DNA of 64,000 nt. Origin: Halalkalicoccus sp. CGA53. GTDB lineage: Archaea > Halobacteriota > Halobacteria > Halobacteriales > Halalkalicoccaceae. Every line of letters begins with the position of its first letter. Positions within the stretch are counted from its first letter, which is position 1. The notes below the pieces were generated by a model. That model searched no databases. It was given only the letters and a program-made list of their open reading frames with translations, and was not told the DNA's origin. The position numbers and the translations under genes were made by a program. The stretch lies in the NCBI RefSeq assembly GCF_036429475.1, contig NZ_CP144125.1, forward strand, positions 930,001-994,000, in the 5' to 3' direction. Positions 43,490 to 51,347 of this stretch are shown here, one piece after another.

Positions 43490-44502
43490 CACTCGGCCAC
43501 CGCGAACCTGAGTCCCGGATGGGAGTCGTAGTTCACCAGCTCGACGTCCTCGAACGCGAGGTCGTCGATCGGCTTTTCACTCACGCGGATCTCCGGCGGG
43601 GAGAGCGGCTCGCGCGTGAGCTGTGTCAGGAGCCCGGGGACGTGGTCGAGCCCCTCGCGCTCCTCGGCAGGCGCCTCGCGCTCCTCGGCAGGCGCCTCGC
43701 GCTCGACCCACTCCCGGAGCGATCGGAGGTCCTCGGAGCCGCCCGCGTCGGCCAGCCGTCGCTGAAACTCGTCCCTGTTTTCGCCGTACCAGCGACCCCG
43801 GGTTCCCTCGCCGCAGTAGACGTGGGCGTCGACGACCGTGTGCGAGAACCTTCCTACCTCGAGGTCCGTTCGACCGGCGACGACGTGCGTGAGCAGCGAG
43901 TAGGCGGCGATGTTGAATGGGATCCCGAGGGCGACGTCGCCCGAGCGCTGGGTGAGGTGTGTGTTCAGCCTCCCATCCTGGACGTTGAAGACGAACGTGT
44001 AGTGACACGGGGGGAGCGTCGAGACCGCCGCGTTCGCCGGGTGCCAGGCGTTCACGACCAGCCGGCGGGAGTTCGGGCTCTCGCGAAGGGTGTCGATCAC
44101 GTACCGGAGCTGGTCGAACGTCCCGTCGTCGTTCACCCACCGGTGGTCCGCCCCGGGCCAGCTCTCGCCCGGCAGCCCCTCCTCCGGGATCGGATACCGG
44201 CGCCAGAACCGTCCGTAGGCGGTGTCGAGCCGGCCCTCCTCGTCGGCCCACTCGTCCCAGATACCGGTCTCCTCGCGCAGCGTCCGGACGTGCTCCTCAC
44301 CCGAGAGGTACCAGAGCACCTCGTGGATCAAGGAGTTCCACCGGCCGCCGTCCATCTTCTTCGTCGTGAGCAGCGGGTAGCCCTCCCGGAGGTCGATCTC
44401 GTAGTGCGCGCCGAAGGCGGAGAGGGTGTCGACACCCGTCCGGTTCGGTTTGTAACTCCCCATAGAGAGCACGTCGCGGACGAGGGCGAGGTACTGGTTC
44501 AT
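43489..44502 (-). CDS. thyA: Thymidylate synthase (ThyA)
   Basis: Product of 337 residues, longer than the bacterial enzyme because of an acidic insertion. NRTGVDTLSAFG, LPPCHYTFVFNV with the nucleophilic Cys, QRSGDVALGIPFNIA and HTVVDAHVY are the family blocks. It methylates dUMP using methylene-tetrahydrofolate. The insertion near residues 270-285 contains a 7-residue duplication (REAPAEE). The frame upstream of ATG 44502 is not protein-like. Confidence 0.93.
   Translation of the reverse strand: MNQYLALVRDVLSMGSYKPNRTGVDTLSAFGAHYEIDLREGYPLLTTKKMDGGRWNSLIHEVLWYLSGEEHVRTLREETGIWDEWADEEGRLDTAYGRFWRRYPIPEEGLPGESWPGADHRWVNDDGTFDQLRYVIDTLRESPNSRRLVVNAWHPANAAVSTLPPCHYTFVFNVQDGRLNTHLTQRSGDVALGIPFNIAAYSLLTHVVAGRTDLEVGRFSHTVVDAHVYCGEGTRGRWYGENRDEFQRRLADAGGSEDLRSLREWVEREAPAEEREAPAEEREGLDHVPGLLTQLTREPLSPPEIRVSEKPIDDLAFEDVELVNYDSHPGLRFAVAE
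43657..43698 (-). repeat. 21-bp tandem repeat inside thyA
   Basis: Two identical copies (43657-43677 and 43678-43698) encode the repeated seven residues REAPAEE-type insertion. The length keeps the frame. Confidence 0.9.
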
Positions 44503-44582
44503 GAGTGTCGGTACACGCCACGGATGGTCAATATTCCGACTGCCCCGGAACCAGCTAAGTCCCCACCGCGTCTGGATACGCC

Positions 44583-45017
44583 ATGGCCACCCCCTCGGAG
44601 ACACGACTGGTGAACAGGTATCGCGTCCAGCCACAGCACGCGAACAACTACGAGTCGCTCCACGGGGGCACGCTGATGAAGTGGATGGACGAGGTCGGCG
44701 CGATGAGTGCGATGCGGCTGGCTGGCGAGTCCTGCGTCACCGCCGGGGTCGACGGTCTCGACTTCCGCCGACCGATCCCGATCGGCGAGACCGCGCTGAT
44801 CGAGGCCTACGTCTTCCACACCGGGCGAACGAGCGTCCGGACCCGGATCCGTGCCTGGCGGGAGGACGCCCGCTCGGGCGAGACGGCACTCACGACCGAG
44901 GCGACGTTCACGTTCGTCGCGATCGATCCGGATGGAACGCCGGTCGAGGTCACGGATCTCACCGTCGAGAGCGACGAGGACCGGGAGCTCTGCGAGACCG
45001 CGCGATCGGCCGAGTAG
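44583..45017 (+). CDS. Acyl-CoA thioesterase, hot-dog fold
   Basis: Product of 144 residues. HANNYESLHGGTLMKWMDEVGAMSAMRLA is the hot-dog helix with the Asn-Asp catalytic pattern of the YciA/BACH family, and ATFTFVAIDPDG ends the sheet. It hydrolyses acyl-CoA. It is divergent from thyA and its stop abuts the stop of the convergent methyltransferase. Confidence 0.85.
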   Translation: MATPSETRLVNRYRVQPQHANNYESLHGGTLMKWMDEVGAMSAMRLAGESCVTAGVDGLDFRRPIPIGETALIEAYVFHTGRTSVRTRIRAWREDARSGETALTTEATFTFVAIDPDGTPVEVTDLTVESDEDRELCETARSAE

Positions 45018-45998
45018 CTACTCGCCCTCGGGCTCTCGGAGCACGTGGACGTACCGGGTGAGCGACCGGTGGACGCGCCGGTCGAACACCGCCTCGACCG
45101 CCCAGCCGGCGTCCTCGGCCGCCTCGTCCCATCGGCGATCGGTGACGACGACTGCACGTGGAGCGATCCTCCGTGCCTCCCGGAGTGCCCCACCGACGAG
45201 CGCCGCGAGGCCGTGACCGGCGACCTTCGACTGCCGGCCGTACGGCGCGTCGAAGACCACCGTGTCGACCGCGTTCTCCCCGATCGGAAGCGCCGTCGCG
45301 TCCCCCCGAACGACCGACCAGCGGTCGGGCGGGAGGTACCGATCGAGGTTCTCCGAGGCGCCACGGACCATCTTCCACTGCACGTCGGAGCCGACCACCC
45401 GTGCACCGACCAGTCCCGCCTCCACGAGGACACCGCCGGTTCCGCACATCGGGTCTACTACCGTTCGACCCGGCCTCGAACCCGCGACGTTCACGATCGC
45501 TCGTGCGTTGAGCGGGTCCATGCTCCCCGGCTGGAAGTACGGCTTCTTCGCCGGCGCGCGCCCGCCGAACCCGCGCTCGCTCTCCGCGACGAGCCAGCCG
45601 AGGAAACACGACTCGCCCGCGAAGGCCGCCCTGAGCTCGTGATCCGGGTCGTCGAGGTCCACCGAGAACCCCCGTCCGACGAGGACGCTCCCGAGGTCGC
45701 GCTCGGTCGCGCCGGTGCTCACCCCCGTCGCCCCCCGGACGTCACGGGCACGGACCGCAACTGAGCCCTCCCGTTCGATCGTCGCGGACTCGAGTGTCTC
45801 CCTCGCGCTCTCGACGCTCGCCGAACACTCCCCGATCAGCTCGCTCACCCGATGGGTGTACGCGAGCGTCCGTACCCGGTCCGTGACCTCGCGGGCGGTC
45901 GCCACGCCCGGCGCGGCGACCTCGACGCCGGTCGCCGCGCTCGCCGCCTCGTACGCGGCGAACGCGTCGTCCTCGCCCGCGAGTTCGAGTACGTACAC
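45018..45998 (-). CDS. THUMP-domain tRNA (guanine-N2) methyltransferase, Trm-G10 type
   Basis: Product of 326 residues starting with GTG. The first 150 residues contain a THUMP RNA-binding module. The catalytic domain has VVDPMCGTGGVLVEAGL (SAM binding), VVGSDVQWKM and VFDAPYGRQS, the last a variant of DPPYG. It methylates G10 in tRNA. Ala in DAPYG replaces the usual first Pro, which is common in this archaeal group. Confidence 0.88.
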   Translation of the reverse strand: MYVLELAGEDDAFAAYEAASAATGVEVAAPGVATAREVTDRVRTLAYTHRVSELIGECSASVESARETLESATIEREGSVAVRARDVRGATGVSTGATERDLGSVLVGRGFSVDLDDPDHELRAAFAGESCFLGWLVAESERGFGGRAPAKKPYFQPGSMDPLNARAIVNVAGSRPGRTVVDPMCGTGGVLVEAGLVGARVVGSDVQWKMVRGASENLDRYLPPDRWSVVRGDATALPIGENAVDTVVFDAPYGRQSKVAGHGLAALVGGALREARRIAPRAVVVTDRRWDEAAEDAGWAVEAVFDRRVHRSLTRYVHVLREPEGE

Positions 45999-46079
45999 GC
46001 TCTCTCGGTCGCCTCGGGGGCGAATGAGGCTGGCGGTTCGATCCCTTCGAATCGTGACCTATCAGCGCCCGCCACCAAC

Positions 46080-46098
46080 CTTTATAAAGCTTAAATAC
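46080..46098 (+). promoter_or_regulatory. Promoter of the TBP gene
   Basis: CTTTATAAAG (palindromic) overlaps CTTAAATAC, which lies 18-26 bases ahead of ATG 46116. Two overlapping TATA-like elements ahead of the TATA-binding protein's own gene allow autoregulation. Confidence 0.5.
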
Positions 46099-46115
46099 GT
46101 GTTTTAAGGCGAGAT

Positions 46116-46676
46116 ATGACCGACCCAAAGGAAACGATCAATATCGAAAACGTGGTCGCCTCGACGGGCATCGGCCAGGAACTCGACCTCCAGAGCGTCG
46201 CGATGGACCTCGAAGGTGCCGACTACGACCCCGAGCAGTTCCCCGGTCTCGTCTACCGCACCCAGAACCCGAAATCGGCCGCGCTCATCTTCCGCTCCGG
46301 AAAGATCGTCTGCACCGGCGCGAAGTCGACCTCCGACGTCCACGAGAGCCTGGAGATCGTCTTCGACAAGCTCCGTGACCTGGAGATCCAGGTCGAGGAC
46401 GACCCCGAGATCGTCGTCCAGAACATCGTCACCTCCGCCGATCTCGGTCGGAACCTGAACCTGAACGCGATCGCGATCGGCCTCGGCCTGGAGAACATCG
46501 AGTACGAGCCCGAGCAGTTCCCCGGCCTCGTCTACCGTCTCGACGAGCCGAAGGTCGTCGCGCTGCTGTTCGGCTCCGGAAAGCTCGTCATCACCGGCGG
46601 AAAACAGCCCGTCGACGCCGAACACGCCGTCGACAAGATCGTCTCGCGGCTCGAGGAACTCGGCTTACTCGAGTAA
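46116..46676 (+). CDS. tbp: TATA-box binding protein
   Basis: Product of 186 residues built of two TBP repeats: IENVVASTGIGQELDL through EQFPGLVYRTQ and KIVCTGAKS, then VQNIVTSADLGRNLNL through EQFPGLVYRLDEP and KLVITGGKQ. It recruits TFB and RNA polymerase to promoters. The acidic tail ends in LEELGLLE. Haloarchaea usually have several copies; this has the canonical sequence expected of the main one. Confidence 0.96.
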   Translation: MTDPKETINIENVVASTGIGQELDLQSVAMDLEGADYDPEQFPGLVYRTQNPKSAALIFRSGKIVCTGAKSTSDVHESLEIVFDKLRDLEIQVEDDPEIVVQNIVTSADLGRNLNLNAIAIGLGLENIEYEPEQFPGLVYRLDEPKVVALLFGSGKLVITGGKQPVDAEHAVDKIVSRLEELGLLE

Positions 46677-46681
46677 CCTCG

Positions 46682-47089
46682 ATGCTCTCCGGGCTCTCTC
46701 TCTTTCTCTCTTCCCCCCTCAGCCCCGCACAGGCCGTCGGCCCCGTGCAGGTGCTCGGGACGGTGCTCTCGCTCTCGCTCTTCTTCGCGCTGACGGTCCA
46801 CATCGCGGCGCGGAACGTCCTCGGCGACGTCCCCATCAGGAATGCGCTCGGGATCGGTCCGTTGCTCGCCGTGATCGCCGTCTCGCTGACCGCGCTCGGG
46901 GTCCATCCCGCGCTCACGATCCTCCTCGCGATCCTCGTCGACGCGGTCGCGATCTCCCGGCTCTACGGGGTCGGCCGGCGCTACACAATCTTCGTGACCT
47001 TCATCCACGCGGTGGTGAGCGTCATCCTCGGGGTGGTGCTGTTCGCCGCGCTCACGCTCGCGTTCCTCGGGCCGCCCGAGGGACCGTGA
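46682..47089 (+). CDS. Small multi-helix membrane protein (DUF7473-like)
   Basis: Product of 135 residues with four hydrophobic helices. It starts 6 bases after the TBP stop and ends one base before the hisG stop. It appears to be a haloarchaeal conserved membrane protein; the DUF assignment is from memory. Function unknown. Confidence 0.6.
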   Translation: MLSGLSLFLSSPLSPAQAVGPVQVLGTVLSLSLFFALTVHIAARNVLGDVPIRNALGIGPLLAVIAVSLTALGVHPALTILLAILVDAVAISRLYGVGRRYTIFVTFIHAVVSVILGVVLFAALTLAFLGPPEGP

Positions 47090-47938
47090 TCACTCGATCA
47101 GTCGCTCGATCTCGGTGACGAGGATGCCGCTCGCGCCGAGCTTCTTCACCTCGCTCACGGTCTCGAAGACGTCGCGTTCGTCCACGACGACGTGGACCGC
47201 GACGAGGTCGTCGCCCGCGATGTCCATCACCGTCGGGCCGCCGAGACCGGGCAGCGCCTCCCTGACCTCTTCCAGGCGCGCTTCGGGGACGTTCATCATC
47301 AGGTAGCGTTTCCCGTCCGCCGAGAGCACCGACCGGAGGGCGGTCCGGATCTGTTCGACCTTCGGGTCCTCGCGCACCGACTCGCTCGCGAACAGCCTGA
47401 CCGAACTGGAGAGTACCTCGTCGATCTCCGCCAAGCTGTTCACCCGCAGGGTCGTCCCCGTCGAGGTGATGTCGACGATGGCGTCGGCCATGTCCACGTG
47501 CGGGGTGAGTTCGGTCGCACCGGTCACCTCGACGATCGTCGGTTCGACACCCCGTTCGGCGAAGTGCTCGTAGGTGACGTTCGGGAACTCCGTCGCGACG
47601 GTCTTTCCTTCGAGGTCGGCAACGGAGTCGATCCCGCTGTCCTCGGGCGCGGCGACGACGAGCCGACAGGTGCCGAAGCCGAGGTCGAGCAGTTCGACGA
47701 CGTTCGGGTGACCCGCCTCGCGGACCTGGTCGTAGCCGGTGATCCCGAGGTCGGCGGCTCCGTCGGCGATGTACTCCGGGATGTCCGCGGCGCGGACGAA
47801 GACGACGGTCACCTCGGGGTCGACCGTCTTCGCGTAGAGCTTTCGGTCCGAGCCGTTCTCGACGTGCAGCCCCGCGCGTTCGAGGAGCGAGATCGACGGC
47901 TCGTGGATGCGGCCCTTGTTCGGGACGGCGATTCGCAT
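47090..47938 (-). CDS. hisG: ATP phosphoribosyltransferase, long form
   Basis: Product of 282 residues. It makes phosphoribosyl-ATP in the first step of histidine synthesis. [24 protein letters not shown] and [12 protein letters not shown] are the family blocks; the last 80 residues are the regulatory HisG C-terminal domain that makes the long form feedback-sensitive. ATG 47938 begins the first strand; a GTG three codons earlier is also open. Confidence 0.93.
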   Translation of the reverse strand: MRIAVPNKGRIHEPSISLLERAGLHVENGSDRKLYAKTVDPEVTVVFVRAADIPEYIADGAADLGITGYDQVREAGHPNVVELLDLGFGTCRLVVAAPEDSGIDSVADLEGKTVATEFPNVTYEHFAERGVEPTIVEVTGATELTPHVDMADAIVDITSTGTTLRVNSLAEIDEVLSSSVRLFASESVREDPKVEQIRTALRSVLSADGKRYLMMNVPEARLEEVREALPGLGGPTVMDIAGDDLVAVHVVVDERDVFETVSEVKKLGASGILVTEIERLIE

Positions 47939-48046
47939 TTTCACCACGTTCGCGGTCGGAGTTCAACTGCCTTGTCATTCGCGCGGGTGCGATGGCTCCC
48001 CCTCGTATCCGGTGACCTGATAGGGGGCCCCGGCGAAGCCAGAGCC

Positions 48047-49345
48047 ATGACGACCACCCGGATCGAGGGCGGAGAGGTGCTCCGCCCCGACTGTCGCGTC
48101 GAGCGCGCGGACCTCCTCGTCGGTACCGAGGACGGCGAGATACTCTCGGTCGGCGATCCCGACGAGGTGTCCGCAGGCGACGAGACGCTCGACGCGAGCG
48201 GGGGGATCGTGATCCCCGGTCTCGTAAACGCCCATGGTCACGCCGCGATGACGTTGCTCCGGGGCTACGCCGACGACAAACCGCTCGACGCCTGGCTCCG
48301 GGAGGACGTCTGGCCGATCGAGGGGGCGATGGAGGCGGCGGATATCCGTGCGGGCACCGACCTCGCGCTGGTCGAGATGATCAGGTCGGGAACGACAGCG
48401 TTCTGTGACATGTACTTCCACGAGGAGGCGGTCGCGGATGCGGTCGCCAAAAGCGGCCTCCGGGCACGTCTCGCCCACGGGGTCGTCACGGTGGGAAAGA
48501 GCGAGGAGGATGCGTGGGCGGACCTGGAAGAAGGGATCGAGATCGCCGACCGTCTCGACGGACGTGCCGACGGCCGAATAACGACCGCGATAGCCCCACA
48601 CAGCCTCACGACGGTGGGTGAGGAGTACCTCGAAGCGGCGGTCGAGAGCGCCCGCGACCTCGGGGTTCCGCTTCACTTCCACGCGAACGAAACGGGGGAC
48701 GAAGTCGACCCGACCGTCGAGGAGCGGGGGATGCGCCCGCTCGAGTACGCCGACGATCTGGGGATGCTCGGACCCGACGACTTCCTCGCACACGGGGTTC
48801 ACGTCGACGAGCGGGAGGTCGAGCTACTCGCCGACCGGGAGACCGGAGTGGTCCACTGTCCGGCGTCGAACATGAAGCTCGCGAGCGGGATGGCGCCCGT
48901 GCAGGCGATGCTCGATTCGGGGGTCACCCTCGGGCTGGGGACCGACAGCGCGGCCTCGAACAACGACCTCGACGTCTTCGGGGAGATGCGCGACGCGGCT
49001 ATGGTCGGAAAGCTCGCGGCCGACGACGCGAGCGCCGTCTCTGCGGAGTCGGTCGTCGGGATGGCGACCGAGGGTGGTGCGTCGGCCCTCGGGATCGGGT
49101 CGGGGCGGATCGAACCGGGCGAACCGGCGGATCTCGCGGTCGTCGACCTCGACGCGGCGCACCTCACGCCCGCACACGACCCGGTGAGCCACCTCGCGTA
49201 CGCTGTCAGGGGGAGCGACGTGCGACACACGGTCTGTGACGGGCGCGTGCTGATGCGCGATCGGGAGCTGCTCACGCTCGACGAGAGGAGCGTCATCCAG
49301 ACGACACGGGACCGGGCAGCGTCGCTCGTCGAGCGGGCAGACTGA
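48047..49345 (+). CDS. 5'-deoxyadenosine / S-adenosylhomocysteine deaminase
   Basis: Product of 432 residues of the amidohydrolase superfamily. NAHGHAAMTLLRG has the metal His-x-His, HFHANET the third His region, AHGVHVDERE the fourth, and LGTDSAASNNDL the Asp; HCPASNMKLASG is the MtaD signature. It deaminates adenosine derivatives such as 5'-deoxyadenosine or SAH. The long frame upstream of 48047 is a shadow of hisG. The gene for SAH hydrolase lies nearby (49892), pointing to SAH or deoxyadenosine removal. Confidence 0.88.
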   Translation: MTTTRIEGGEVLRPDCRVERADLLVGTEDGEILSVGDPDEVSAGDETLDASGGIVIPGLVNAHGHAAMTLLRGYADDKPLDAWLREDVWPIEGAMEAADIRAGTDLALVEMIRSGTTAFCDMYFHEEAVADAVAKSGLRARLAHGVVTVGKSEEDAWADLEEGIEIADRLDGRADGRITTAIAPHSLTTVGEEYLEAAVESARDLGVPLHFHANETGDEVDPTVEERGMRPLEYADDLGMLGPDDFLAHGVHVDEREVELLADRETGVVHCPASNMKLASGMAPVQAMLDSGVTLGLGTDSAASNNDLDVFGEMRDAAMVGKLAADDASAVSAESVVGMATEGGASALGIGSGRIEPGEPADLAVVDLDAAHLTPAHDPVSHLAYAVRGSDVRHTVCDGRVLMRDRELLTLDERSVIQTTRDRAASLVERAD

Positions 49346-49393
49346 TCCCGGACCGCCGACACCGTTAGGACCGTCGCCGTTGAGCGCTCTCTC

Positions 49394-49846
49394 ATGCACA
49401 CGCACGAACGGTCGCTCCCGGGGCGGATTCCCGATTGGGCATGGGAACGCCACGCGAACCCCTGGAGCGTCAGAACGAGGTTCCTGATCGGCCCGCTCTT
49501 GCTCTACGCGCTCTACGGCCGCCACTGGCGGCTGCTGGCAGCGACGCTCGTCTTCACGGCCGCGAACCCGGTGTTGTTCCCCACGCCCGAACGAACCGAC
49601 TCCTGGGAGAGCCAGGCGGTCCTCGCCGAGCGGTGGTGGTTCGGGGAGGGCCACCGGACGTTCGAGACGACCTACCCGGGACTGATCAACTACGCGAGCA
49701 CGCCGGCGTTCCTCCTCTCGCTCGTCGCGGCACTCTCGCGAAAACCCGTGCTCGCGGCCGCCAGCATGACCGTCTCGATGGTGCTCAAGGTGCTGTTCGT
49801 CCACGAACTCGTCCGGCGATATCGCGCGTCGGTTCGAGAGGAGTGA
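49394..49846 (+). CDS. Small membrane protein (DUF6653-like)
   Basis: Product of 150 residues with about three hydrophobic segments (35-65, 105-120, 122-138). WERHANPWSVRTRF and LFPTPERTDSWESQAVLAERWW are conserved-looking blocks. The family name is from memory. Function unknown; it sits between two SAH-related genes. Confidence 0.6.
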   Translation: MHTHERSLPGRIPDWAWERHANPWSVRTRFLIGPLLLYALYGRHWRLLAATLVFTAANPVLFPTPERTDSWESQAVLAERWWFGEGHRTFETTYPGLINYASTPAFLLSLVAALSRKPVLAAASMTVSMVLKVLFVHELVRRYRASVREE

Positions 49847-49891
49847 CGGCCGCTTCGGTACCGTTTTGCCCGCGTGCTCCGAATCCGATCC

Positions 49892-51181
49892 ATGAGCGAG
49901 AGCGCGTACCCGCCGGTGACGGAGCAGCTCGCGGAGAGCGACGCCCTCCGGACCGAGGGACGACGGAAGATGGAGTGGGCCCGCCAGCACATGCCTATCC
50001 TCGAGTCGATCCGCGAGGAGTTCGAGGCCGAGCAGCCGCTCGCCGGCCAGCGGATCGGGATGGCGCTGCACGTCGAGGCGAAGACCGCGAACCTCGTCGA
50101 GACGCTCGCGGCGGGCGGCGCAGAGGTCTCGATCACCGGCTGCAACCCGCTGTCGACACACGACGACGTGAGCGTGGCGCTCGATTCGGGTGAGAACGTC
50201 ACCTCCTACGCGGTGCGTGGCGTGGACGACGAGGAGTACTACGAGGCGATCGACGCGGTGATCGACGACGACCCGACGATCACGATCGACGACGGCGGCG
50301 ACCTCGTCTTCCGGATCCACGAGCAGTATCCCCACCTCATCGACTCGATCGTCGGCGGGTGTGAGGAGACCACTACTGGCGTCCACCGTCTTCGCGCGAT
50401 GGACGCCGACGGCGCGCTCCGCTACCCGATGTTCGCCGTGAACGACACGCCGATGAAACGGCTGTTCGACAACGTTCACGGAACGGGCGAGGCCTCGCTC
50501 GCCACCATCGCGATGACGACGAACCTCTCGTGGGCCGGGAAGACGGTCGTCGTCGCCGGCTTCGGCTACTGTGGGAAGGGGCTCGCGAGGAAGGCCGCCG
50601 GACAGAACGCACACGTGGTCGTCACCGAGGTCGAGCCTCGGCGTGCGCTCGAGGCCCACATGGAGGGCTACGAGGTGCTCCCGATGGCCGACGCCGCGGG
50701 GAAGGGCGACGTCTTCATCACGACGACCGGGAACCGCGACGTCATCGTGGGAGAACACTTCGAGGCGATGAAGGACGGAGTACTGCTCGCGAACGCGGGC
50801 CACTTCGACGTGGAGATCGACCTGAACGCACTCAGCGACCTCGCGGTGGATCGCTACGAGGCCAGGGCCGGCGTCGAGGCGTACGAGATGGCCGACGGCC
50901 GTCGGCTGAACGTGCTCGCCGAGGGTCGGCTGGTGAACCTCGCGGCGCCGATCGCGCTCGGCCATCCCGTCGAGGTGATGGACCAGAGCTTCGGCGTGCA
51001 GGCGGTCGCGACCCGCGAACTCGCGGAGAACGCCGACGCCTACCCCCCCGGCGTCCACGACCTGCCCGACGAACTCGATCGGGAGGTCGCCGAGGTGAAA
51101 CTCGCCGCGGAGGGCGTCTCGATCGACGCGCTCAGCGACGTCCAGGAGGAGTACATGGGAAGCTGGGACCACGGGACGTAG
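49892..51181 (+). CDS. ahcY: Adenosylhomocysteinase
   Basis: Product of 429 residues. It splits S-adenosylhomocysteine to adenosine and homocysteine using NAD. GCNPLSTHDDVSVAL binds the substrate, and VVVAGFGYCGKGLARKA is the NAD Rossmann loop; GHFDVEIDL follows. ATG 49892 is taken as start; an in-frame GTG at 49874 is possible. Confidence 0.93.
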   Translation: MSESAYPPVTEQLAESDALRTEGRRKMEWARQHMPILESIREEFEAEQPLAGQRIGMALHVEAKTANLVETLAAGGAEVSITGCNPLSTHDDVSVALDSGENVTSYAVRGVDDEEYYEAIDAVIDDDPTITIDDGGDLVFRIHEQYPHLIDSIVGGCEETTTGVHRLRAMDADGALRYPMFAVNDTPMKRLFDNVHGTGEASLATIAMTTNLSWAGKTVVVAGFGYCGKGLARKAAGQNAHVVVTEVEPRRALEAHMEGYEVLPMADAAGKGDVFITTTGNRDVIVGEHFEAMKDGVLLANAGHFDVEIDLNALSDLAVDRYEARAGVEAYEMADGRRLNVLAEGRLVNLAAPIALGHPVEVMDQSFGVQAVATRELAENADAYPPGVHDLPDELDREVAEVKLAAEGVSIDALSDVQEEYMGSWDHGT

Positions 51182-51347
51182 TCGATTCGCCCGCGGACGG
51201 CGTAACCGGTGGTGCGTAGAGTTAACACACGTCAGTGAGTAGCCTCCGTATCCCGAGAGCGACTCCGTGCGCCGACCGGCCGCAGGTGGACGGGAAGTTG
51301 CCCACCGTCGGCGCGTCGGGGCGTGACCGGGTGGCGGAGACCGACCG

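Noticed and set aside
47192-48046. Upstream extension of the deaminase frame
   Set aside because: It is antisense to hisG; the amidohydrolase begins at ATG 48047.
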